A DNA stretch of 43,210 nucleotides from an uncultured Acidimicrobiales bacterium. Lineage in GTDB: Bacteria; Actinomycetota; Acidimicrobiia; Acidimicrobiales; SHLQ01. The notes beneath the pieces were generated by a model that did not search any database, was not told the DNA's origin, and was given only the letters and a program-made list of their open reading frames with translations. Below are positions 33,597 through 40,854 of this stretch, piece by piece. Where the stretch lies: contig CALJDK010000049.1 in NCBI GenBank assembly GCA_938023735.1, positions 1-43,210 of the forward strand, read 5' to 3'. The translations under genes were made by a program, and so were the position numbers. Position 1 is the stretch's first letter. The number at the start of each line of letters is the position of its first letter.

Positions 33597-33983
33597 ATGA
33601 CGTTCTTCGAGAGCCTGACGAAGCCGGCATGGATTCCGCCGGATTGGGCGTTTCCGGCGGCGTGGTTCACCTTGTGGACGCTTCAGGCGCTTGCCGTGTT
33701 GGTGATTCTGGGTAGTGACCGAGGTGGCAAGCGGGTGGCGATTGGGTTGTTGATTGCCCAGTTCATTGTGGCCGTTGCGTGGCAGGCGGTGATCTTTGGA
33801 CCCGGTCGCCTCACCCTGGCGGCCTGGTGGCTGGTTGCCGTGCTGGTATTGGTGGTGCTGTCGGTAGCGGCGGCATGGCGCGTGGAACGAACCGCCGGTC
33901 TGCTGATAGCTCCAACAATCATTTGGGTATCGGTGGCAACAGCGCTGGGATTCACGTTGCTCCGCCTGAATCCGGGAGCCTAG
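33597..33983 (+). CDS. TspO/MBR family membrane protein, short form
   Basis: The 128-residue protein opens with LTKPAWIPPDWAFPAAWFTLW, the conserved first loop and start of the second helix of TspO. It ends with PTIIWVSVATALGFTLLRLN, the family's last helix. Four hydrophobic segments are present where TspO usually has five; the helix that should precede the KPAW motif is absent, and the upstream frame has no hydrophobic stretch. TspO proteins bind porphyrins and related ligands in membranes. It may be a natural short variant or a shortened gene. Confidence 0.8.
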   Translation: MTFFESLTKPAWIPPDWAFPAAWFTLWTLQALAVLVILGSDRGGKRVAIGLLIAQFIVAVAWQAVIFGPGRLTLAAWWLVAVLVLVVLSVAAAWRVERTAGLLIAPTIIWVSVATALGFTLLRLNPGA

Positions 33984-34009
33984 AGAGCGGCGAACGGAGC
34001 GAGCGCCGA

Positions 34010-35158
34010 CTACCTCATCTCAGAAAAGCCGGCCCGGAGTTCGGCGATGAAGGTTTCGGGAACTTCGAACGCCGCGAAGTGGCCGCCTTTGTCGAGTTCG
34101 TTCCAGTACACGATGTCGGTGTAGCGCTTCGACGCCCACCGTTGGCTGCTGCGGATGATCTCTTTGGGAAATGAGCTGATGGCCGTCGGCTTGTTACAGG
34201 TGCCGGCACTGAAGTTGGCGAAGCTCTCCCAGTACAGCCGAGCCGACGATGCGCCCGAGCCGGTGAGCCAATACATCATGACGTTGTCGAGCAGTTCGTC
34301 ACGCGTGAGCGCATCCTCGGGGTGACCGTCGTTGTCGGTCCAGGCCCAGAATTTCTCGAGGATCCAGGCCAGCTGTCCGCTGGGCGAATCGACCAGTCCG
34401 TAGCCGAGCGTTTGGGGCCGGGTGCTCTGTTGTTTGGAGTAGCCAGAGTCCCATTTGTCATAGTGACCGAACGCTTCCAAAGCCGATTGCTCGAGCTCGG
34501 TGAGGCTGTCCATCGTCTCGGGGTCGGGGCCGGCGACAGGCATATTGGTGTGAATGCCACGGCAGTTCGACTCGTCGAGCATGCCGATCTGGGTGGTGAC
34601 CGCGGCACCCCAGTCGCCGCCCTGGGCCACGTAGTCGGTGTAGCCGAGTCGGGCCATAAGGGTGTCCCAGGTGCGGGCGATCTTTTCGACACCCCAGCCG
34701 ACTTCGCTGGGTTTGCCGCTAAAGCCGTAGCCGGGAAGCGACGGACACACGACGTGGAAGGCTTGCGAGGCGTCGCCGCCATGAGCTTCGGGGTCACGGA
34801 GGGGTTCGATGACCTTCATGAACTCGACGATTGACCCGGGCCAGCCGTGGGTCATCACCATCGGGAGCGCGCCCTCTACCGGCGACGGCGCATGAAGGAA
34901 ATGAATATCGAGCCCGTCAATTTCGGTGGTGAAGTGGTCGTATGCGTTGAGGCGGGCTTCGGTGGCGCGCCAGTCATAGTCGTCGGCCCAGTAGGCGGCG
35001 ACTTCCTGCACGTAGGCCAGCGGGGTGCCTTGGCTCCAGTCGTCGACCGGCTCAGCCTCGGGCCAACGCGTTCGGCCAAGGCGCTCTTTGAGGTCGGCCA
35101 GGTCGGCATCTGGGATGGCGATAGTGAACGGAGTGATTGCGTCAGACGATGTCGTCAT
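34010..35158 (-). CDS. Epoxide hydrolase (EHN domain plus alpha/beta hydrolase)
   Basis: The 382-residue protein has the epoxide-hydrolase N-terminal domain (FTIAIPDADLADLKERLGRTRWP) and HGWPGSIVEF as oxyanion loop near residue 100. The nucleophilic Asp is in GGDWGAAVTTQIG near residue 175, and the catalytic His is in KGGHFAAFE near the C-terminus. This is the family of microsomal and juvenile-hormone-type enzymes, which open epoxides to diols. The ATG at 35158 has GGAAG ten bases upstream; the open frame continues to 36163 only as antisense to the ligase gene. Confidence 0.93.
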   Translation of the reverse strand: MTTSSDAITPFTIAIPDADLADLKERLGRTRWPEAEPVDDWSQGTPLAYVQEVAAYWADDYDWRATEARLNAYDHFTTEIDGLDIHFLHAPSPVEGALPMVMTHGWPGSIVEFMKVIEPLRDPEAHGGDASQAFHVVCPSLPGYGFSGKPSEVGWGVEKIARTWDTLMARLGYTDYVAQGGDWGAAVTTQIGMLDESNCRGIHTNMPVAGPDPETMDSLTELEQSALEAFGHYDKWDSGYSKQQSTRPQTLGYGLVDSPSGQLAWILEKFWAWTDNDGHPEDALTRDELLDNVMMYWLTGSGASSARLYWESFANFSAGTCNKPTAISSFPKEIIRSSQRWASKRYTDIVYWNELDKGGHFAAFEVPETFIAELRAGFSEMR

Positions 35159-35209
35159 TTGTGAGTTTCTTCCCCGGTAGCGCGGCGTTTGACGTACGGT
35201 AATCGCACT

Positions 35210-36289
35210 ATGGATCTGCCGGTGAATCCTCCTGTGAAGCCCATGCTCGCCAAGGCGCTGAAAGCCATTCCCGATGGCGAGCTGTCGTTTGAGCCCAAGT
35301 GGGATGGGTTTCGCTGCATCGTGTTTCGTGACGGCGACGAGCTGGAGTTGGGGAGCCGGAACGAGAAGCCGCTCACCCGCTACTTCCCCGAACTCATCGA
35401 ACCGCTCAAGGCGTGTCTGCCCGACAAGTGCGTGGTCGATGCCGAGCTGATTGTGGCGTCGAATGATGCCTTGGATTTCGATGCGTTGCAGCAGCGGATT
35501 CACCCAGCCGAGTCGCGGGTGAACATGCTGGCCGAGAAGACCCCCGCCGAGGTGATGGCCTTCGACCTCTTGGCCCTCGGCGATGACGACCTGATGGAGA
35601 CGCCGTTTGGCGAACGCCGCAAGCTGCTCGAAAGCATCGCTGGCAGTTTCGCTCCCCCACTTCGCCTTACGCCCACTACGACCGACCAGCCCACTGCACT
35701 GAAGTGGTTCGACGAGTTCGAGGGCGCCGGGCTCGATGGTCTCATCATGAAGCCGCTCGATGGTTTGTATCTCGAGAACAAACGCAGCCAGTTCAAGTTG
35801 AAGCACACTCGTGAGGCCGATTGTGTGGTGGCCGGGTATCGCACCCACAAGAGCGGCGACGGCGTGGGTTCGCTGATGCTGGCCATGTACGACGACCAGG
35901 GAAATCTGCACCACATGGGCGTTGCCGCCAGCTTCACGGCCAAGCGTCGTGCCGAGTTTGTCGACGAGCTGGCGCCTCATGTTCTTACCGATATCAGCGA
36001 GCATCCCTGGGCCGACTGGCTCGAGGCCGAAGCGCACATGACCACCGACGGCAAAATGCCGGGTGCCCCAAATCGTTGGAGCGCCGGCAAAGGTGGGCAA
36101 GCCTGGACGCCACTTCGTCCAACCCAGGTGGTGGAGGTGAGCTACGTACAGATCACCAATCAACGGTTCCGCGGAACCACCCGATTCGTGCGGTGGAGGC
36201 CCGATCGCGATGCCGAATCGTGCAACTTCGACCAGCTCGAAGAGATCGTACCGATACCGCTCAGCAGGGTTTTTTCACCAGAGAGCTAA
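35210..36289 (+). CDS. ATP-dependent DNA ligase (LigC-type)
   Basis: The 359-residue enzyme has the nucleotidyl-transfer motif I EPKWDGFR with nucleophile Lys30. ELGSRNEKPLTRYFPEL carries motif Ia, VMAFDLLAL motif III, GLDGLIMKPL motif IV and FKLKHTREADCVVAGY motif V, and an OB-fold domain follows. Length and single-unit layout fit actinobacterial LigC, implicated in repair and not in replication. No Ku or polymerase domain gene is next to it. ATG 35210 fits the family start; an upstream TTG at 35189 is possible. It is divergent from the epoxide hydrolase gene. Confidence 0.93.
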   Translation: MDLPVNPPVKPMLAKALKAIPDGELSFEPKWDGFRCIVFRDGDELELGSRNEKPLTRYFPELIEPLKACLPDKCVVDAELIVASNDALDFDALQQRIHPAESRVNMLAEKTPAEVMAFDLLALGDDDLMETPFGERRKLLESIAGSFAPPLRLTPTTTDQPTALKWFDEFEGAGLDGLIMKPLDGLYLENKRSQFKLKHTREADCVVAGYRTHKSGDGVGSLMLAMYDDQGNLHHMGVAASFTAKRRAEFVDELAPHVLTDISEHPWADWLEAEAHMTTDGKMPGAPNRWSAGKGGQAWTPLRPTQVVEVSYVQITNQRFRGTTRFVRWRPDRDAESCNFDQLEEIVPIPLSRVFSPES

Positions 36290-36308
36290 CTCGGAGCTGC
36301 GGTCGACC

Positions 36309-36644
36309 TCAATCCTTCTCCGCCGCAGCCCACATCTCGGACCATTTCAGCAACGACACCAACGCGGGATAGAGCTCCTCTCCCAGCGGCGTCAGAATGT
36401 AGTCACCGCTATCGTTCTTTGCGATTAGGCCCGCCTCTGTTAGTTCGGTCAAGCGTTGGTACAGCACGCTAGACGACATGCCGTCGCACTCGGCCCGGAG
36501 GGCTCGAGCCCCAAGCGGACGGTCGCGTAGTTCCCACAGAATCCGCAGCGACCAACGTCTTCCAAGCAGATCCAGCGCTGCCATGATTGGCCGCCCGGTC
36601 GACGAGCCTCGGACCGGACGACCCGGAGATGGTGTTGTTGCCAT
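36309..36644 (-). CDS. HxlR family transcriptional regulator
   Basis: The 111-residue winged-helix protein matches HxlR: PIMAALDLLGRRWSLRILWELRDRPLGARAL, then MSSSVLYQRLTELTEAGLI as recognition helix and wing. ATG 36644 is used; TACTCT ends six bases before it, so the message is likely leaderless. The upstream frame to 36737 runs through the operators and is not coding. It is divergent from the carboxymuconolactone-decarboxylase-like gene and by layout controls both. HxlR proteins often sense electrophiles or formaldehyde, though here the signal is unknown. Confidence 0.9.
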   Translation of the reverse strand: MATTPSPGRPVRGSSTGRPIMAALDLLGRRWSLRILWELRDRPLGARALRAECDGMSSSVLYQRLTELTEAGLIAKNDSGDYILTPLGEELYPALVSLLKWSEMWAAAEKD

Positions 36645-36650
36645 CAGCAA

Positions 36651-36656
36651 AGAGTA
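36651..36656 (-). promoter_or_regulatory. -10 element of the leaderless hxlR-type gene
   Basis: On the minus strand TACTCT is followed by six bases and the ATG at 36644. Operator 36661-36677 covers its spacer and -35 region, so the regulator should repress itself. Confidence 0.5.
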
Positions 36657-36660
36657 CACG

Positions 36661-36677
36661 GTTTCGTTTTTCGAAAC
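36661..36677. promoter_or_regulatory. HxlR operator 1, GTTTCG-N5-CGAAAC
   Basis: GTTTCG and CGAAAC flank five bases. An identical layout occurs at 36700-36716, centre to centre 39 bases. It overlaps the promoter region of the regulator gene and a possible -35 of the divergent gene. Confidence 0.75.
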
Positions 36678-36699
36678 ATACGGGTTACCCTCGAGGAAC

Positions 36700-36716
36700 G
36701 TTTCGAAATTCGAAAC
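36700..36716. promoter_or_regulatory. HxlR operator 2, GTTTCG-N5-CGAAAC
   Basis: This is the second exact copy of the 6-5-6 inverted repeat. It lies 22 bases before the ATG of the carboxymuconolactone-decarboxylase-like gene, at or just after its likely transcription start (TACCCT at 36686-36691 is a possible -10). Confidence 0.75.
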
Positions 36717-36738
36717 ACCCGCAATCCGGAGGAGCACT

Positions 36739-37311
36739 ATGCAGACACCACGAATCCGCCCCCTAAGCCCGCCGTACGAACCGGCTGTAGCAGCACAACT
36801 TGCGGCGATGATGCCCGCTGGCGTCCCGCCAATTCACCTTTTTCGAACGTTCGCCAAGAACTTGAAGATGACAACCGCATTGTCGTCGTGGGGTGGGTAT
36901 TACCTGTCCGATGAGTTCTCGCTCACGCTGCGAGATAGAGAGCTCGTGATCGCCCGAGTGACGGCGCGCTGCCGCTGCGAGTATGAATGGGGCGTGCATG
37001 TGGCCTTCTTTGCCGACGCAGCCAAGCTCGATCGCGAACAGATCGCATCCCTCGCTCATGGGTACTCCTCCGATCCGTGCTGGACCAGCGAGCGTGACCG
37101 CGTGATCATCGCGGCCGTCGACGCCCTCCACGACCACGCGGAGCTGAGTGATGATCTCTGGGCACGAACGACCACCGAGCTTTCAGAGCAACAGGTCCTC
37201 GACCTTTTCCTGGTGTCCGGCTGGTATCACGGGATTTCCTACGCAGCTAATGGCGCCCGAGTAGCGCTAGAGCGAGGAGCGCCTCGTTTCGCCGACTTCA
37301 TCCCAAGCTGA
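36739..37311 (+). CDS. Carboxymuconolactone decarboxylase family protein
   Basis: The 190-residue protein has the AhpD/CMD-type core: LTLRDRELVIARVTARCRCEYEWGVHVAFFA near residues 57-95, with Cys-X-Cys and a His in the helix that carries the active site in family members. It most resembles the longer CMD-like proteins of actinobacteria that may act in peroxide or alkyl-hydroperoxide handling; enzymatic role unknown. A perfect GGAGGAG stands five bases before the ATG. It is divergent from an HxlR regulator, with twin operators between. Confidence 0.87.
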   Translation: MQTPRIRPLSPPYEPAVAAQLAAMMPAGVPPIHLFRTFAKNLKMTTALSSWGGYYLSDEFSLTLRDRELVIARVTARCRCEYEWGVHVAFFADAAKLDREQIASLAHGYSSDPCWTSERDRVIIAAVDALHDHAELSDDLWARTTTELSEQQVLDLFLVSGWYHGISYAANGARVALERGAPRFADFIPS

Positions 37312-37519
37312 AACCACCGATCGATGCTATACATACCGCTGGTAGGGCGGGGCGACGCCCAAACCCCACGTGGGAACGGTCGCTCCCTCGAAGAGTTTGG
37401 CCCCGATCTGGGAGTTCTCAAACGCCAACCGTCGTGCCCCACTCCGGGAACGCAAAGAGCGCCGACCGAAAACACTCAACCCGAAAGCAGGGACCGACGG
37501 GTCTAACTAGGGTGGGAGC
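37312..37519. other. Non-coding stretch of 208 bases between CMD-like and SnoaL-like genes
   Basis: I see no credible coding frame. GGGCG and CGCCC around 37350-37365 could make a small hairpin near the end of the CMD-like transcript. The end of the stretch carries the -10-like TAGGGT of the next gene. Confidence 0.4.
37508..37513 (+). promoter_or_regulatory. Candidate -10 for leaderless SnoaL-like gene
   Basis: TAGGGT is followed by six bases and the ATG at 37520. The GGGAG between them stands only one base from the ATG, too near to act as a normal ribosome site. Confidence 0.4.
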
Positions 37520-37861
37520 ATGAGCGGCGATGCGTACGACACCTTGGCGAGGTTCTGGGAGCTTCAGAACGACGGCGACTACACGAAGGTGGTTGAGCTG
37601 TTTGCCGACGACGCGGTGCTGGTCGATCCGATCTTTGGCACCTTCACCGGGCGCGAAGCGATTGGCGAGTTTATGGCCAAGATGAACGTGGAGATGAAGA
37701 AGGCGGGCGCCAGTTTTCGGCTCGAGGAACTAGCCGGCGACGACCACACGGTGTGGGCGCAGTGGATCGCCACCACCAACAATGGTGAGCGCACCGGTGT
37801 GGGCGTCTACCGGGTCGCCAACAGCAAGATCACCTACTACCGCGACTACATGAACGGCTAG
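37520..37861 (+). CDS. SnoaL-like/NTF2-fold protein
   Basis: The 113-residue protein has the cone-shaped NTF2 fold pattern: LARFWELQNDGDYTKVVELFADDAVLVDP, then FTGREAIGEFMAKM and a final strand pair ending KITYYRDYMNG. Members are isomerases, hydrolases or only binding proteins; no specific active site can be assigned. Its stop overlaps the convergent alcohol dehydrogenase stop by four bases. Confidence 0.87.
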   Translation: MSGDAYDTLARFWELQNDGDYTKVVELFADDAVLVDPIFGTFTGREAIGEFMAKMNVEMKKAGASFRLEELAGDDHTVWAQWIATTNNGERTGVGVYRVANSKITYYRDYMNG

Positions 37862-38982
37862 AAGACGATCACACCGCGCACGTTTTTACCGGCGTGCATG
37901 TCGGCGTAGCCCTCGTTGATTTGGTCGAGGGTGTAGCGATTGGTGATGAGTTCATCCAAGCGGACTTGGCCGGCCTCGTACTGCTTGAGGATTGCGGGGA
38001 TGTCGTTGCGAGGGTTGCAGCCGCCGAACACGTTTCCTTTGAGCGTCTTCTGACTCATGGCCAGGTCGAAGGTGTTGAGGCTGATCTCGTTTTGCATGAT
38101 GTGCGACAGGCTGGTGAGCACCATGGTGCCGCCCTTGCCGACCATGGCCATCGAGGGAGCAAAGAGATCGCTGGTGGCGTCGCCGACGGTGAGGATGACG
38201 GTGTTTGCGCCTCGACCCCAAGAGAGGTCGGTAACCATGGGCGTTGCTTCTTCGATGGATGCGGCGGTGTGGGTTGCGCCGACGGTTTGGGCAAACTCAC
38301 GCTTCATCTCGACCGGATCGACCGCGATGATTTGTGCCGCACCAGCTGCCCTTGCGCCTTGCACGGCGTTCATGCCGATGCCGCCGCAGCCAACGATGAC
38401 AACAGTGTCGCCGGGACGAATGTCGCCAACGTTGACGGCCGATCCGTAGCCGGTGGCAACGCCGCAGCTCACCAGAGCCACCGCGTCGAGCGGATACCAA
38501 TCGCCAACCTTCACCAGGGAGTCCTGGTCGACCACCATGTGTTCGGCGAAGGTGCCCAGACCAGCCATGCTCTTTACCTCGGTGCCGTCAGCGGCGGTGA
38601 TGCGAGGCTCAGCCGACATGGTTTCGGCGCCCCGGTCGCACAGGTTGGAGCGCCCGGCGTTGCACGGCGGGCAGGTTCCGCATGCGGGAATGAACGAGGC
38701 CGACACGTGGTCGCCAACGGCAACCTTGGTGACGCCTTCGCCAATTGCTTCAACAACGCCAGCGCCTTCGTGGCCGCCAACCATGGGGCAGGGACCGGCG
38801 AGGATGTTGCCGTCTTCGTCGGGGACCGACAGGTCGCCGAGGCGGATGTGTTCGTCGGAGTGACACAGGCCGGCAAACGCCAACTTCACCAGAACCTCGC
38901 CCGGACCCGGGTCGCGTAGTTCTACTTCTTCGACCGACCAGTCGGTGTTTTCTTCCCAGCAGATGGCGGCACGGGTCTTCAT
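37858..38982 (-). CDS. NDMA-dependent alcohol dehydrogenase, Rxyl_3153 family
   Basis: The 374-residue zinc enzyme opens KTRAAICWEENTDWSVEEVEL, typical of the NDMA-dependent family (TIGR03989). Catalytic zinc ligands are in GLCHSDEH near residue 40 and GGHEGAG near residue 70. The structural zinc site is CGTCPPCNAGRSNLC near residue 101, and the NAD loop is VGCGGIGMNAV near residue 200. Such enzymes hold NAD tightly and pass electrons to an external, probably mycofactocin-linked, acceptor. No mycofactocin genes are in the window. GGAG precedes the ATG. Confidence 0.93.
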   Translation of the reverse strand: MKTRAAICWEENTDWSVEEVELRDPGPGEVLVKLAFAGLCHSDEHIRLGDLSVPDEDGNILAGPCPMVGGHEGAGVVEAIGEGVTKVAVGDHVSASFIPACGTCPPCNAGRSNLCDRGAETMSAEPRITAADGTEVKSMAGLGTFAEHMVVDQDSLVKVGDWYPLDAVALVSCGVATGYGSAVNVGDIRPGDTVVIVGCGGIGMNAVQGARAAGAAQIIAVDPVEMKREFAQTVGATHTAASIEEATPMVTDLSWGRGANTVILTVGDATSDLFAPSMAMVGKGGTMVLTSLSHIMQNEISLNTFDLAMSQKTLKGNVFGGCNPRNDIPAILKQYEAGQVRLDELITNRYTLDQINEGYADMHAGKNVRGVIVF

Positions 38983-39087
38983 GGTTACTCCAGAGGTACG
39001 AGATTTCGTTCCCTGAAGGTAGTTGGTCAGCGGGAGTTACCCCCAAGTTCTCACAAACGTTGGAGATCTGGTGGGGCTGGTGTGGCT

Positions 39088-40734
39088 CTAGAGGTCGCGG
39101 GTGACGATTGAGGAGAAGCACATCTCGTCGTTGGTGCCGTCTGACCAGAAGATGTAGCGGGGTTCTTCGCCGTCTTTGATGAGCGAACGATCCCATTGGC
39201 ACTCGATGAGCACGCTGTCGCCGGGGGTTATGATGATGTCCTCGACCGGTTCGTAGTTGTACTGCCAATCGAAATCCCACTTGGGAATGTCGAGCAGCAC
39301 CTTCTCGTCAGGCCGGCCGGGGTTCATCGTCATCCGGAACGTGGTGCCGATTTCGTGCATGTGGCCAAACACCGACACGATCTGGCCGAACTCGTAGAAC
39401 GGAAGTTCGCAGCTACCCGATGCGATTCCGTTGGTCATGTCGGCAAAGTCGGCTGGGGTAACACCGCAGAGCGCATTGAAGCCGTCGGCCTGCACACCCT
39501 GGGACCCATAGAGACCAAGTGCTCGCTCCATAGCCGTTGCCCGGTCGCACAGCGGGCCGGTCTCGTCAGAGCGGCACGGGATTTCGGCCGGGGCAACATA
39601 CTCGGCGATACGGATCGCCTTGGCGTCTGGGCCGGCCTCGTCGAGCGATAGGAGGTCGAGCTCAACACTTGAGCGGTCGGCCGGGGCATCGACCTCGTAG
39701 TGGTAGTGGATCTGGATGACGATGAAGTCGCCCGGTTCCATCAGAAGGCCCGAGTTCTGGGGGTATTGGGTTGGGGTCTGGCCCGGCGCCCAGGCGATAA
39801 AGATGTCTTCGTCGGCGGGAACACCGATGCCACCGAAGCAGCTCCAACCACCGCCGGCGGTATCGGCCTCGGCTGCAGCGTCGACCACCGCTCGCGCTTC
39901 GGCCGGAACCATGTAGCCAATGGCGTGGTGCACCACTTCGGTTTGATCGGGCACGAAGTTGAACCCGTTAAGCCCGGTGGGCTCGGTAAGTTCTGGGTCG
40001 TACACCAGGCAGCGGTAGTCGTCGAGCGTTTCGGGCGAACCGTCGTAGGGATCGAGCGGTTCGAGGGTCATGTCGACATCGGCGAGCGCCACCACTCCCC
40101 CGGGAGCTTCGATGGGAGTTGTTGGGTCGATGTCGATTTCGCCGCCGGCCGACGACCACGCCACCAGCGCGTCGGCCTGATCCTGGGTGAGGCTGCGATT
40201 GTCGTGGAAGTCGACGCTGAGATCACTGGCCGGCCACGGAGGCATGAAGCCCGAGGTTACGAAAGCAGGGATGACCTGCGAGGTATCGACGACGTCTTGC
40301 ACGGTACCGAGCATCCAGTGGCTTGAACCCGGACCGTTGGCGTTATGGCACGATGCGCACTTGCTTTCGAGAATCGGCAGGATCGATTGCGAGAAGTCAC
40401 CGTCGTACACGACCGGCTCATTTGCTTCTTCAGCGACTTCTGCTTCTTCAGCGACTTCTGCTTCTTCACCGACTTCTCCAGCTGTTTCGTCACTATCGGA
40501 ACCCGCAGCCTCGGACTCATCGGACTCGCCGTTTGATGCATCGGACGGTTCCGCGGAACCGTTTCCGTCCGCATCGCTGTCAGTAGCCGGGGCCACAGTG
40601 TCGCCGGAATCATCGCCGCTGTCATCGGTGGAGGTTTCGGCGTCGCCAGCAGGGGTGGTCGAACTGGTCTCTGAACCGCAGGCCGCGGCGAACAGCGCTA
40701 CGGCAAAGCAAAGAACGAGCAATCTGGTGAACAT
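39088..40734 (-). CDS. Cytochrome c-copper type II monooxygenase fusion lipoprotein
   Basis: The 548-residue protein has a lipoprotein signal (FAAACGSE), then about 80 residues of Asp/Glu/Ser linker with an 18-base repeat at 40423-40476. A haem-binding CASCH motif near residue 130 follows, with a methionine-bearing segment (GFMPPWP). The rest resembles PHM/dopamine-hydroxylase-type monooxygenases: VVHHAIGY (CuH site), IQIHYHY (third His), FGHMHEIG (CuM His-X-His) and NDEMCFSS (CuM Met). All metal ligands appear present. It should hydroxylate an unknown substrate outside the membrane, with the haem domain perhaps feeding electrons. Confidence 0.85.
   Translation of the reverse strand: MFTRLLVLCFAVALFAAACGSETSSTTPAGDAETSTDDSGDDSGDTVAPATDSDADGNGSAEPSDASNGESDESEAAGSDSDETAGEVGEEAEVAEEAEVAEEANEPVVYDGDFSQSILPILESKCASCHNANGPGSSHWMLGTVQDVVDTSQVIPAFVTSGFMPPWPASDLSVDFHDNRSLTQDQADALVAWSSAGGEIDIDPTTPIEAPGGVVALADVDMTLEPLDPYDGSPETLDDYRCLVYDPELTEPTGLNGFNFVPDQTEVVHHAIGYMVPAEARAVVDAAAEADTAGGGWSCFGGIGVPADEDIFIAWAPGQTPTQYPQNSGLLMEPGDFIVIQIHYHYEVDAPADRSSVELDLLSLDEAGPDAKAIRIAEYVAPAEIPCRSDETGPLCDRATAMERALGLYGSQGVQADGFNALCGVTPADFADMTNGIASGSCELPFYEFGQIVSVFGHMHEIGTTFRMTMNPGRPDEKVLLDIPKWDFDWQYNYEPVEDIIITPGDSVLIECQWDRSLIKDGEEPRYIFWSDGTNDEMCFSSIVTRDL
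40423..40476 (-). repeat. Three 18-bp tandem repeats in the linker of the copper monooxygenase
   Basis: TGCTTCTTCAGCGACTTC occurs at 40423-40440 and 40441-40458, and with one change at 40459-40476. On the coding strand it gives the Glu-Val-Ala/Gly-Glu-Glu-Ala linker repeat. Slippage would alter linker length in steps of six residues. Confidence 0.85.
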
Positions 40735-40842
40735 GTCTCCCCAATCGGTGCGGTACATCCATCATCAAGCATTGCCGAGCTTCCGCCATCGGTCTGCGCG
40801 GTGATTTCAGGTCATCCTTAGGGATGATTCGACCGACGGCGG

Positions 40843-40848
40843 TACCGT
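40843..40848 (+). promoter_or_regulatory. Candidate -10 for leaderless PhyH gene (GTG start)
   Basis: TACCGT is followed by six bases and the GTG at 40855. No ribosome site is present. The 120-base divergent region with the copper monooxygenase shows no obvious palindrome. Confidence 0.4.
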
Positions 40849-40854
40849 GGTGCC

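Noticed and set aside
35159..36163. N-terminal extension of the epoxide hydrolase frame reaching 36163
   Set aside because: The extension is antisense to the DNA ligase gene and contains no domain; the EHN domain starts right after ATG 35158.
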